From: JBEKZQ01 sp049509675
Lineage (GTDB): Bacteria; Planctomycetota; Planctomycetia; Pirellulales; Thermoguttaceae
Direction: 5' to 3'
DNA length: 5,847 bases
NCBI GenBank assembly: GCA_049509675.1
Contig: JBEKZQ010000401.1
Span: 1-5,847 of the forward strand
The notes below the pieces were generated by a model. That model saw only the letters and a program-made list of their open reading frames with translations. It was not told the origin of the DNA and searched no databases. Position numbers and translations under genes: made by a program. Shown here piece after piece: positions 1 through 5,847 of the stretch (the first letter of the stretch is position 1; every line of letters starts with the position of its first letter).

Positions 1-674
1 CGCCGCATGTGGTTGAGATACCAGCCGCGGAGCCACGCGAGCTTTTCGCGGTCGTCGGCGGGAACCTCGTCCAGCACGCCCTCTTCATAGGGCAACCACT
101 CGAACACCTGCGTGCGATGGCAGGCCAGCATGGCCAAGATCGTGTCCAGCCGGTCGGTCACGTCCAACACCACGTCGGGCGCCATGCGGTTGGGCTTGCT
201 GAACGTGTCGGCCATGCAGGCCACGGCCGGGTCTTTCCGCAGCGCCGGCACGTCGCGGAGCACGTTGGGCACCGTCACCAGGTACGAGGCGTCTTGCACG
301 AGTTGGCCGACGGCCCGATGGTCGGGATGATAGTCGCACGTGCGGTGCGTGAGCAGCAGGTCCGGGGCGAACGTGCGGATCTCGCGGATCACCCGCTGGC
401 GAACTTCGAGGGTCGGCATCAACTGGCCGTCGGGGATGTCCCAGGTTTCGTAGGTGGCGCCGATGACGCGTCCGGCGGCGGCGGCCTCGGAGCGGCGCAT
501 CGGGCCCAACGTGGCCGCCGCCCGCTGGTGATGCCCGGCCGACCCGTCGGTCAGCGAAATCATCTTTACCACGTGTCCCAACTCGCGATAGACCTTCGCC
601 AATCCGCCGGCGTGGAATTCGGCGTCGTCGGGGTGCGCCCCGAGTACGAGCAATCGCAGCGGTTCGTCTGGCAT
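1..674 (-). CDS. PIG-L/LmbE family zinc-dependent N-deacetylase (3' end off window)
   Basis: This family removes acetyl groups from N-acetylglucosamine-type substrates using one divalent metal; members act in mycothiol or bacillithiol synthesis, antibiotic synthesis and sugar catabolism, mostly in the cytoplasm. 224 residues are visible and the frame is still open at base 1. After MPDEPLRLLVLG comes AHPDDAEF: by family comparison H14 and D17 are zinc ligands and D16 is the catalytic base. The second half of the site is HPDH at residues 116-119, with H119 the expected third ligand. The TDGSAGHH stretch near residue 42 and a PDGQL turn near 81 also fit the family. No signal peptide or membrane segment is seen. 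The ATG at 674 is chosen because TAGGA lies 8 bases upstream. It begins 35 bases after the stop of the preceding small gene, in the same direction, so readthrough transcription is possible. GC is high (68% in 361-420), like the glycoside hydrolase gene and unlike the cassette upstream. The family call is secure; the substrate cannot be told. Confidence 0.93.
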   Translation of the reverse strand, partial: MPDEPLRLLVLGAHPDDAEFHAGGLAKVYRELGHVVKMISLTDGSAGHHQRAAATLGPMRRSEAAAAGRVIGATYETWDIPDGQLMPTLEVRQRVIREIRTFAPDLLLTHRTCDYHPDHRAVGQLVQDASYLVTVPNVLRDVPALRKDPAVACMADTFSKPNRMAPDVVLDVTDRLDTILAMLACHRTQVFEWLPYEEGVLDEVPADDREKLAWLRGWYLNHMR

Positions 675-682
675 CTGTGGCG

Positions 683-687
683 TCCTA
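683..687 (-). promoter_or_regulatory. Ribosome binding site of the PIG-L deacetylase gene
   Basis: On the minus strand these bases read TAGGA, and 8 bases separate them from the ATG at 674. It supports this start, which is also where similarity to the family begins (a short lead before the AHPDD motif). Confidence 0.6.
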
Positions 688-709
688 TGGTGGTGTGCGT
701 CGGGACTTG

Positions 710-1183
710 CTAGGAAAATGCTTTGTTAGGGATCCTGAACACCGAGCCCACGCGCCGCAGGCCGAGCGACGCAAATCGCTTCTGTTTAGGGGACGATAGC
801 GTGAAAGAAGTCCTGCCGCTGGAGATCCAAACGAACGCACGCCGCATTGCCCTCAGTTTCGGCGCGGAATCTTTCAGCCAGCGTTGCAGCCAATCCAACT
901 TTGCCAGCACGACCTTGACCTCACCGCTGCTCGCCGGGTGAATTTCAGTCCAATAGACCATCACGCCCTTAACGTTCGAGGGCTGGTGTCCGATGGCATA
1001 ATCCCATCGGTTGTCGTTTGGGAACTTTTCCTTAAGCGTGGCATCCAAATTGACGCTGCCCGTGATGCTGTGCGTATCTTCGGCGGTAACGTGGTCTTTG
1101 TCCGCTCCCAAAAGGGCCTGAAGTCCGGGTCGCCACGAGCCCTTGAGATCGGGTGTTTCTTCGACGGATTTCTTGAACTTCAC
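710..1183 (-). CDS. Small conserved-looking partner of the ATPase; possible effector, function unknown
   Basis: I do not recognise a named family. The product is 157 residues, soluble, with no signal peptide or membrane segment. It starts at a GTG whose last two bases are the first two of the upstream ATPase's TGA stop (GTGA), behind GGGGAGAGG; this implies translational coupling and a joint function. The same frame is open to an ATG at 1267, but that longer version would overlap the ATPase by 88 bases and add a low-complexity Arg/Gly-rich leader. The core runs from about residue 38 to 123: HSITGSVNLD, then RWDYAIG (D61), then VYWTEIHPA (E80, H82), then EVKVVLAKLDWLQRWL (K95), then FVWISSG. 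Acidic residue, beta strand with E-x-H, then a lysine-bearing helix is compatible with a divergent PD-(D/E)XK nuclease fold, but the order and the histidine are atypical. The C-terminus is basic (PKQKRFASLGLRR). It could instead be a regulator or adaptor of the ATPase. The gene is certain, the nuclease idea is weak inference. Confidence 0.85.
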   Translation of the reverse strand: MKFKKSVEETPDLKGSWRPGLQALLGADKDHVTAEDTHSITGSVNLDATLKEKFPNDNRWDYAIGHQPSNVKGVMVYWTEIHPASSGEVKVVLAKLDWLQRWLKDSAPKLRAMRRAFVWISSGRTSFTLSSPKQKRFASLGLRRVGSVFRIPNKAFS

Positions 1184-2352
1184 GATTGCCTCTCCCCGTC
1201 GCAATTTGCCACGGCGTCGGCCACGGCCGCGTTGACCCGAGCGCTGAACTCCGTCAATCCACCCCATCCTCCTTCTCCGGATTCTTCGTCAGCCGGATCG
1301 AGGGCCGAGATATCTCTTGTGCGACCTGTGCCGCCGTCGAAGTAATACACCGCGACGTTCTTGGCCATGACCGTTCGGGCGAGAATCCGCATCTTCTGGG
1401 TTATGGGTGCGTCGAATGCGTTTAGCAAGGCATCCGCATGCGCCTGATCCTCTTTTAAGTGCCGCAGCGCCTTTAAGTGCCGCAGCGCCCAGACTGCCTC
1501 CAGCACCTGCGGTGAATGGGTGGACACACAGACCCGATAACCCCGGGCCACGAGTTCAAGCACCATGAGCACCACCACCGAAATCGCGCGCGGATGGAGC
1601 CCCATCTCCAGTTCTTCCAGCACCACCCACTGGATATCCCCGCGCCTCGTAACGCTTGTCGGCGGGATCAGCCAATAGAACCCGAGCAACAACGGCACGA
1701 ACTCGCGCTGCCCGGCCGACCACACCATGAAGGGAAGAGGTTGGCCGGCGGCGCCCAGCACCAACCGTTTCTGCGCCCGAACCTTATCCACCTGTAACCG
1801 GAACTTTGCAAAGACCGAGCGTTCGAGCATCTGTCGAAATTCGCCCTTCAATCGTCGTTCTTGCGGAAATAGGTTCTCGCTCGCGCCAAACTCCTTCTCG
1901 ACCAGCACGCGCAGTCGCTCGCTGAATTCCCGGACGGCGAACGGATCGCCGGCAGAGTAGTCGGAAAACGGCCGTGGCCAGCCGTCACGCAGAGCGAGCA
2001 CGCGCTGCGCGGGAATGAAGAACAGGGATTCCTTCTTCTTACACATTCGCCGTCCAACAAGTTTGGACATATCAACGGGCTTGCCGTTCAAGAAGACGCT
2101 GCTCCGTGCGTCATTCCAGATGCCGCGCATCCCTTCGCCGAAGTAGGCATCGAAAAACTCCGGCAGCTTGCCCGACCAGTCTAAGCCGTGCTTTGTCATC
2201 ATTTCCTGGACGTAGCCGGTGTCGACCACGAGCTTAAGCATCTGTAAAGCGATGCTCTTGCCCGAGGCTTGCGGGCCGACGAGCACGGTCAGATCACCAA
2301 AGACGAGATCCGCCTCGGCGATCGGCCCAACGTGCTGCAATTTGAGCCTCAT
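1180..2352 (-). CDS. ABC/OLD-type AAA ATPase (AAA_15/AAA_21-like), likely conflict-system ATPase
   Basis: A 390-residue cytoplasmic ATPase of the SMC/RecF/OLD-like group. MRLKLQHVGPIAEADL is the typical first strand, followed by Walker A GPQASGKS (26-33), an ABC-like signature WSAGQRE (211-217), Walker B WVVLEELEMGLHP (242-253, with E246/E247 as the catalytic acidic pair and L248 where many relatives have proline), and the H-switch STHSPQVL (277-284). The 175 or so residues between Walker A and the signature are helical and charged but too short for a long SMC coiled coil. After the H-switch come about 110 residues ending in YYFDGGTGRTRDISALDP and GWGGLTEFS. No TOPRIM domain with its E and DxD motifs is present, so it is not a complete OLD nuclease and probably drives or restrains a partner, most simply the overlapping downstream protein. 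ALRHLK is duplicated at 289-300. The ATG at 2352 has GAGGA 8 bases upstream. GC is lower than in the flanking genes. ATPase identity is secure; a defence role is inferred from architecture and pairing. Confidence 0.92.
   Translation of the reverse strand: MRLKLQHVGPIAEADLVFGDLTVLVGPQASGKSIALQMLKLVVDTGYVQEMMTKHGLDWSGKLPEFFDAYFGEGMRGIWNDARSSVFLNGKPVDMSKLVGRRMCKKKESLFFIPAQRVLALRDGWPRPFSDYSAGDPFAVREFSERLRVLVEKEFGASENLFPQERRLKGEFRQMLERSVFAKFRLQVDKVRAQKRLVLGAAGQPLPFMVWSAGQREFVPLLLGFYWLIPPTSVTRRGDIQWVVLEELEMGLHPRAISVVVLMVLELVARGYRVCVSTHSPQVLEAVWALRHLKALRHLKEDQAHADALLNAFDAPITQKMRILARTVMAKNVAVYYFDGGTGRTRDISALDPADEESGEGGWGGLTEFSARVNAAVADAVANCDGERQS
1189..1197 (-). promoter_or_regulatory. Ribosome binding site deciding the GTG start at 1183
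   Basis: The minus strand reads GGGGAGAGG here, inside the last codons of the ATPase gene, with 5 bases to the GTG. It is strongly purine-rich and well spaced, which favours the GTG at 1183 over the upstream in-frame ATG at 1267. Confidence 0.65.
1454..1489 (-). repeat. Perfect 18-bp tandem duplication inside the ATPase gene
   Basis: On the plus strand the unit TTTAAGTGCCGCAGCGCC occurs at 1454-1471 and again at 1472-1489 with no mismatch. It keeps the reading frame and makes the protein read ALRHLK-ALRHLK just after the H-switch, in what should be a helix. Two identical copies suggest a recent slippage or duplication event. Confidence 0.95.
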
Positions 2353-2360
2353 GGGAAATG

Positions 2361-2366
2361 TCCTCG
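2361..2366 (-). promoter_or_regulatory. Ribosome binding site of the ATPase gene
   Basis: The minus strand reads CGAGGA here with 8 bases before the ATG at 2352. It supports that ATG as the start, which also coincides with the family's usual N-terminal strand. Confidence 0.65.
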
Positions 2367-2387
2367 ATTGCGAAGGTCAGCATCTTT

Positions 2388-2510
2388 CCCAGCAATAAAT
2401 TGCTGGGCTATTGTCAAGTGTCCCTCCGGGACAAGCAGCAATTCTACCAAAGCTGCCTATATTCGTCAGTAGTAGCCGTTCACGGCTGTTCGGGGACAAG
2501 CAACCGTGAG
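2388..2510. repeat. Cluster of three hairpins with a repeated decamer, REP-like
   Basis: This fills most of the 170-base gap between the ATPase start and the glycoside hydrolase stop. Hairpin 1: CCCAGCAA (2388-2395), loop TAAA, TTGCTGGG (2400-2407), perfect. Hairpin 2: TGTCCC (2419-2424), loop TCC, GGGACA (2428-2433), perfect. Hairpin 3: TCACGGCTG (2480-2488) with CAACCGTGA (2501-2509), one mismatch that becomes a G-U pair in minus-strand RNA, 12-base loop; a smaller alternative hairpin AGCCG/CGGCT (2474-2478 and 2483-2487) competes with it. GGGACAAGCA occurs at 2428-2437 and 2493-2502, linking the arms of hairpins 2 and 3. None is followed by a T-run on either strand. The arrangement looks like a dispersed palindromic (REP-type) element; copy number in the genome cannot be seen from here. 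It could also act on the ATPase leader RNA. Confidence 0.55.
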
Positions 2511-2522
2511 AGCAGCAAGCAT

Positions 2523-5500
2523 TCATGGATGCTCGGCCCGGGTTGGCGCCAGCAGCACCGGCACGAAGTCGCGCTCGAGGACGGGCACGGTGAAGCCGTC
2601 GGCGGCCAGCGGCACCGTCGCGCCCGTTTCGGCATTGCTCGCGGCGAGTTTCTTGGGATCCATACCGATCGCCTTCCAGTCCACGCCCACCCTGACTTCC
2701 GCGTCCTTCCGGCCCTTGTTGACGACCCATAGCAGGGCACGGCCGTCGGCCAGGTGCGCGGAAACGAGGCTGTCCTTCTGGTTCGTGGCCAGCGGCCCCT
2801 TCTTCCAGTACGGCAGGAACGTGACCTTGTCGGCCCAAAGGTGCCCGGCCTCGACCAGCTTCGGGTAGAGCGGAAGCTGTTCGGGCAGGACGTCGTGCGC
2901 CATGACCCAGCCGAGGAACTGGTGGTTGTGTTTGAGGTACCACTGGCTGCGGTGCCGGTCGGACTGGCACATCATGGTCACCACGCCGCCGGCACACACG
3001 GAACTGCCGATGGCGCGCATTCGACCGGCCGGCAACACCTCGATATAGTCGTAGTTCAAGTCGGTCGGCTCGACGTTCTCGCCCTCGAAGAAGACGTCGC
3101 CGAACCAGGCGTGGTAGGCCGCGCCGGAGGAGATGTGCTGCCACAGGTTCGGCGCCGGCACGTTGTTCTGGTGGAACATCACTTTCATGCGTTTGAAGTA
3201 GTCGCGCAGGCCCAGGTAGTTGTAGCCGCGCTGGAGCGCGCCGTCGGCAAGCCAGTGGGCGTTGCCGGTGAGGAAGTTGTCTTCCAGGGCGAGGTAGTTC
3301 TCGTCCACGTACAGGCCGCGCAGGCCGGCCTCGCGCACCCAACGCTGATAGTGCCACAAGCGAAAGTCGTTGGGGCCCTTCGACGACGTGACGTCCGAGT
3401 TGCCGATCTGCCCCGGCGACGCGCCCCAATCGACCGAGAGTTCCGGAAACTGATGTCCGTCGTAGTCCTGGTAGCGTCCGATCGAGTGGGCGATCGAGCC
3501 GGGGCAGGGCCGGTGACGCGGGTCCTTGCTCGCCTGCGCCAGCAACTCCCTGGACTTGTCCATGTGCCAGGGGAACGGACTGCAATAGTAGGGCCAGAGC
3601 ACGGCCCAGTCGGCGTCGCACCAGAAGTAGGAGTTGCGCGTGTGCGGCGTGGGCGGCGCGGAGGCGCAGAACGTGGCCCGCCAGCCGGGCGGGAGCGGCC
3701 GCGACGGGAACGTCTGCCAGCCCCAGGTGATGGTTCGCGGCCCTTTCACCTCGGTGGGAACGGCAAAGAAGTTGACGCGCAGATACACCTTGCCGCCGGT
3801 GCGCACGGTCTCCTGCGTGGGCAGTGCTTGGTCCGGCTCGTGGTTCCAGCCCTTGTCGTGATCGGCGAACCAGAGCAGCGCGCGGTCGGAGTTGGTGAGC
3901 CAGACGTAGGGCACGAAATCGCCCACGAGCATGCCGGACGCAGTGGCCCGGCTGGTCCAGTGGTCGGGCAAGGCGTCGTGGACGGCGGACCAGCCGCCCG
4001 CCGTGGTGCAGAAGTGCGTGGCCTCCTCGGCCGGCAAGGCGATTTCGAGGAAGAGTCTGTCCACCTTGGCCGGCTCCTTGCCGGCGGGCGCCACGTCGAG
4101 ATTGACGTGTACGAATCCGTCGAACTCGACGTGCGTGCGGGCCGCGAAACGCAGCCCGGCCGCCTCGGCCGCGCCCGTGAAGTCGGCCTCCGCCTCGACG
4201 CGGCGGCCGGCCTTGGCCTCCCCGGGGCGGACCTCGATTTCCTTGCCGTCCTGGACGGCCACCAGGCGCATCGGCGCCGCAAGTTGCGCCACGCCGCCGT
4301 TGATGATCCGCCTGGCCATGCCCAGGCCGTCCAGCGCGAGCGTGCGGTTCCACACGCCCACCTCGCTGCCCTTCACCTCGACCGGGGTCCAAGGCGGAAT
4401 GACTTTGTCCGAAACGCCCGCCGTGTTGTTCATCCACTCGGCCGCATAGCGCAGCAGTTCCACCTGCTTCGTGGCGGACTTCAACTCCTTGCCGTCCTTG
4501 TCGCGGAGGACGACGATCAATTGCAACTTCTTTCCGGGCGTGGCGGGCGCCTTCCCGCCGCCGGCCTTGCGGAAATCGACGGTGGGAATCGCCACGTCGT
4601 TCAGGTGCAGCTCGGCCCCGCCGTACCATTGGCGGAACGGGCGCATGGGCACGCTCGATAGCACCTTGCCGGTTTGCGGATCAATCGCCTTGGCCTCCGC
4701 GGCAGCCACCTTCTCGCGGCCGGGAAGGTCCAGGATGTCGGCCTTCACCAGGACCGTGTTGGTCTCCGGTCCGTACTGCGCGCTGAGGTCCAACTCTTCC
4801 ACCGGCGGCGCACCGGCGGGCTTGACCGGGGTCCGCGGCGTCCAGCCGCTCACCGAATACGGAAAGCTCTGGCGGAAGACCGGGCCGCCGCCCGTCTTGG
4901 TCACGGTGACGGTGAAATTGCCTTGTTTCGTGGCGGCGACGTCGCCGGTCAGATGCACGACCTGGCGCTGGCCCTTGTTCAGTTTCACGTGTCTGCGCTC
5001 GACGCGGTCGTCGCCGCCGCCCGGCGTGGCGCGCTGATGGAAGCGCAACTCGACGTCCGCTTCGGCGCCGCCGGCCCGCGGCGCCACCACGCCCACATCG
5101 AAGGCATACTTGCCGCTGAGGATCGTCGAGACGCCGGTAAGCTGCGCCAGCATCTCGTCATCCATCAAGTGGACCTTGGGGTGTTGCGGAATCTCGGCGA
5201 ATCCCTGCGTGAGCGACCACGATGCCTGGGAGCGCGGTTTGGCCCCCAGGCAGTTGCGGGCCAAGAGGAACTGCCACACGTCGCCGCTGCTGATCTTCTC
5301 GAAGCCGAAATCCTTGATCGGCACGGACGCTTCGATGACGTAGTTGTCGGCGTCCTCCGAGACCCCCACCTTCCAGTCGCCTTTCCAGCCTTGCGACGAG
5401 TAGCCGCGCGACGGGATGTTCTTGACGTCGAACACGGCGGGATAGGTGTTGATGATGTTCTGATAGGTTTCCGGCACCGCCGCGGGAGGCGTCACCCAGA

Positions 5501-5847
5501 TTTCCACCGACGGTTCGCCGAAGCTGTAGTCGTCGTTCTGGCGAGAGTGCTTCCAGAGCTTCCACTCGTGGTCGCCGCGGCGGCAGCGGAAAAGGAAGTA
5601 GAACCGCTCCGCATCGAACCCCAGGCTCATCGTCGTCTCCGATTCTTGCAGCGCGTGCTCGAACGGCGCCATCAGCCCCGAGGTGGTGAAAGCCCGGTCC
5701 CATTCGGCCGGGGAGATCTTGCCGTCGATGACCGGCGCCTTCTCGAATCGCGTGGCGGTGAACTCGCCGACGGACAAACGTTCCTCGGCCCCGCCGACGG
5801 CGGCCGCCCAGAATGCGGCGCAGAGGGCCGCGGTAAAAAATGTGTTG
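2523..5847 (-). CDS. Secreted CBM9-like and GH123-like (DUF6067-type) glycoside hydrolase (5' end off window)
   Basis: Probably an exported polysaccharide-degrading enzyme. At least 1107 residues are encoded; the frame is open to the right window edge, so the start is not visible. The first visible residues, NTFFTAALCAAFWAAAVGGA then EER, are the hydrophobic core and a GGA cleavage site of a Sec signal peptide; an internal TTG at 5777 falls after it and is not the true start. Counting from that TTG: residues 8-205 are a CBM9-like sugar-binding beta-sandwich (APVIDGKISPAEW, VEIWVTPP, YVIEASVPIKDFG); 220-445 are beta-rich repeats of unclear type; from about 448 (WMNNTAGVSDKVIPPWTPVEV) to 690 is the beta-sandwich typical of GH123-like/DUF6067 proteins; about 700-970 is the probable catalytic barrel, very rich in Trp and Tyr; 970-1078 is a C-terminal beta domain ending LERDFVPVLLAP. 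The adjacent acidic pair D825-E826 in GLYVDENYL is a candidate catalytic pair, as GH123 uses neighbouring Asp-Glu; D894, E898 and E900 in WFGDVFFEGEN are other candidates. The general class is fairly sure, the exact family and substrate are not. Confidence 0.85.
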   Translation of the reverse strand, partial: NTFFTAALCAAFWAAAVGGAEERLSVGEFTATRFEKAPVIDGKISPAEWDRAFTTSGLMAPFEHALQESETTMSLGFDAERFYFLFRCRRGDHEWKLWKHSRQNDDYSFGEPSVEIWVTPPAAVPETYQNIINTYPAVFDVKNIPSRGYSSQGWKGDWKVGVSEDADNYVIEASVPIKDFGFEKISSGDVWQFLLARNCLGAKPRSQASWSLTQGFAEIPQHPKVHLMDDEMLAQLTGVSTILSGKYAFDVGVVAPRAGGAEADVELRFHQRATPGGGDDRVERRHVKLNKGQRQVVHLTGDVAATKQGNFTVTVTKTGGGPVFRQSFPYSVSGWTPRTPVKPAGAPPVEELDLSAQYGPETNTVLVKADILDLPGREKVAAAEAKAIDPQTGKVLSSVPMRPFRQWYGGAELHLNDVAIPTVDFRKAGGGKAPATPGKKLQLIVVLRDKDGKELKSATKQVELLRYAAEWMNNTAGVSDKVIPPWTPVEVKGSEVGVWNRTLALDGLGMARRIINGGVAQLAAPMRLVAVQDGKEIEVRPGEAKAGRRVEAEADFTGAAEAAGLRFAARTHVEFDGFVHVNLDVAPAGKEPAKVDRLFLEIALPAEEATHFCTTAGGWSAVHDALPDHWTSRATASGMLVGDFVPYVWLTNSDRALLWFADHDKGWNHEPDQALPTQETVRTGGKVYLRVNFFAVPTEVKGPRTITWGWQTFPSRPLPPGWRATFCASAPPTPHTRNSYFWCDADWAVLWPYYCSPFPWHMDKSRELLAQASKDPRHRPCPGSIAHSIGRYQDYDGHQFPELSVDWGASPGQIGNSDVTSSKGPNDFRLWHYQRWVREAGLRGLYVDENYLALEDNFLTGNAHWLADGALQRGYNYLGLRDYFKRMKVMFHQNNVPAPNLWQHISSGAAYHAWFGDVFFEGENVEPTDLNYDYIEVLPAGRMRAIGSSVCAGGVVTMMCQSDRHRSQWYLKHNHQFLGWVMAHDVLPEQLPLYPKLVEAGHLWADKVTFLPYWKKGPLATNQKDSLVSAHLADGRALLWVVNKGRKDAEVRVGVDWKAIGMDPKKLAASNAETGATVPLAADGFTVPVLERDFVPVLLAPTRAEHP

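Noticed and set aside
9..713. A 234-codon plus-strand open frame at the left end
   Set aside because: It is opposite the PIG-L deacetylase frame, which has intact zinc motifs and a ribosome binding site; the plus-strand product has no recognisable features.
2390..2417. TTGACA on the minus strand (2417-2412) as a -35 promoter box for the ATPase
   Set aside because: At 16-18 bases downstream there is only TTGCTGGG, which is the arm of hairpin 1 and not a -10 box. No convincing promoter could be placed.
2480..2509. Hairpin 3 as an intrinsic terminator of the glycoside hydrolase gene
   Set aside because: It is 14 bases past the stop in the right orientation, but no T-run follows on the minus strand, and the 12-base loop and competing hairpin are unlike a classic terminator.
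2518..2533. Small hairpin AGCAT/ATGCT spanning the glycoside hydrolase stop codon
   Set aside because: A 5-bp stem with a 6-base loop is expected by chance in this length of sequence and has no further support.
2377..4629. A 750-codon minus-strand open frame in another phase
   Set aside because: It overlaps the glycoside hydrolase almost entirely and translates to Arg/Gly/Ala-rich sequence with no domain, as expected of an off-frame reading of GC-rich codons.
2754..4661. A 635-codon open frame on the plus strand opposite the glycoside hydrolase gene
   Set aside because: It is the antisense shadow of a high-GC gene: the translation is low-complexity (Val, Arg, Gly, His rich) with no recognisable domain, while the minus-strand frame has clear CBM9-like and GH-like motifs.
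5775..5777. TTG as the start of the glycoside hydrolase
   Set aside because: The upstream in-frame codons encode a signal peptide that continues to the window edge.
5787..5846. Lipoprotein signal with the cysteine in TAALCAA
   Set aside because: The residue before the cysteine is leucine rather than Gly, Ala or Ser, and the hydrophobic core continues past it; a GGA signal peptidase I site fits better.

Overview
The window holds four protein-coding genes, all on the minus strand. Two run off the window ends. In transcription order (right to left) they are: (1) a very large secreted glycoside-hydrolase-like protein whose start lies beyond base 5847; (2) an ABC/OLD-type AAA ATPase; (3) a small 157-residue protein that starts inside the ATPase stop codon; and (4) a PIG-L/LmbE-type zinc deacetylase whose end lies beyond base 1. 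No rRNA, tRNA, CRISPR array, transposase or integrase is visible. The longest gene-free stretch is the 170 bases from 2353 to 2522.

The high GC of the flanking genes and the company of a giant CBM9-like/GH123-like (DUF6067-type) secreted protein with a PIG-L deacetylase suggest a planctomycete or similar polysaccharide-degrading bacterium. This is inferred from protein style only; there is no marker gene in the window.

The flanking genes look like chromosomal carbohydrate metabolism. The right-hand protein carries the end of a signal peptide, a CBM9-like beta-sandwich, a long beta-rich middle, a probable catalytic barrel and a C-terminal beta domain. The left-hand deacetylase has the family's AHPDD and HPDH zinc motifs.

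Between them sits a compact two-gene cassette (710-2352) of lower GC. The ATPase has Walker A, an ABC-like SAGQ signature, a Walker B with paired glutamates and an H-switch STHSP, but no TOPRIM nuclease domain. Its small partner starts at a GTG that overlaps the ATPase stop (GTGA), behind a strong ribosome binding site. It carries a conserved-looking core (WDY...EIHPA...K) that could be a divergent nuclease. An ATPase sensor with a translationally coupled small effector is the usual plan of two-gene anti-phage systems, so this is the best candidate for an undescribed system. The function is an inference from architecture.

The 170-base gap upstream of the ATPase is packed with three hairpins and a repeated decamer. 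It looks more like a dispersed palindromic repeat than a simple promoter or terminator. The ATPase also carries a perfect 18-bp tandem duplication that repeats six residues in frame.
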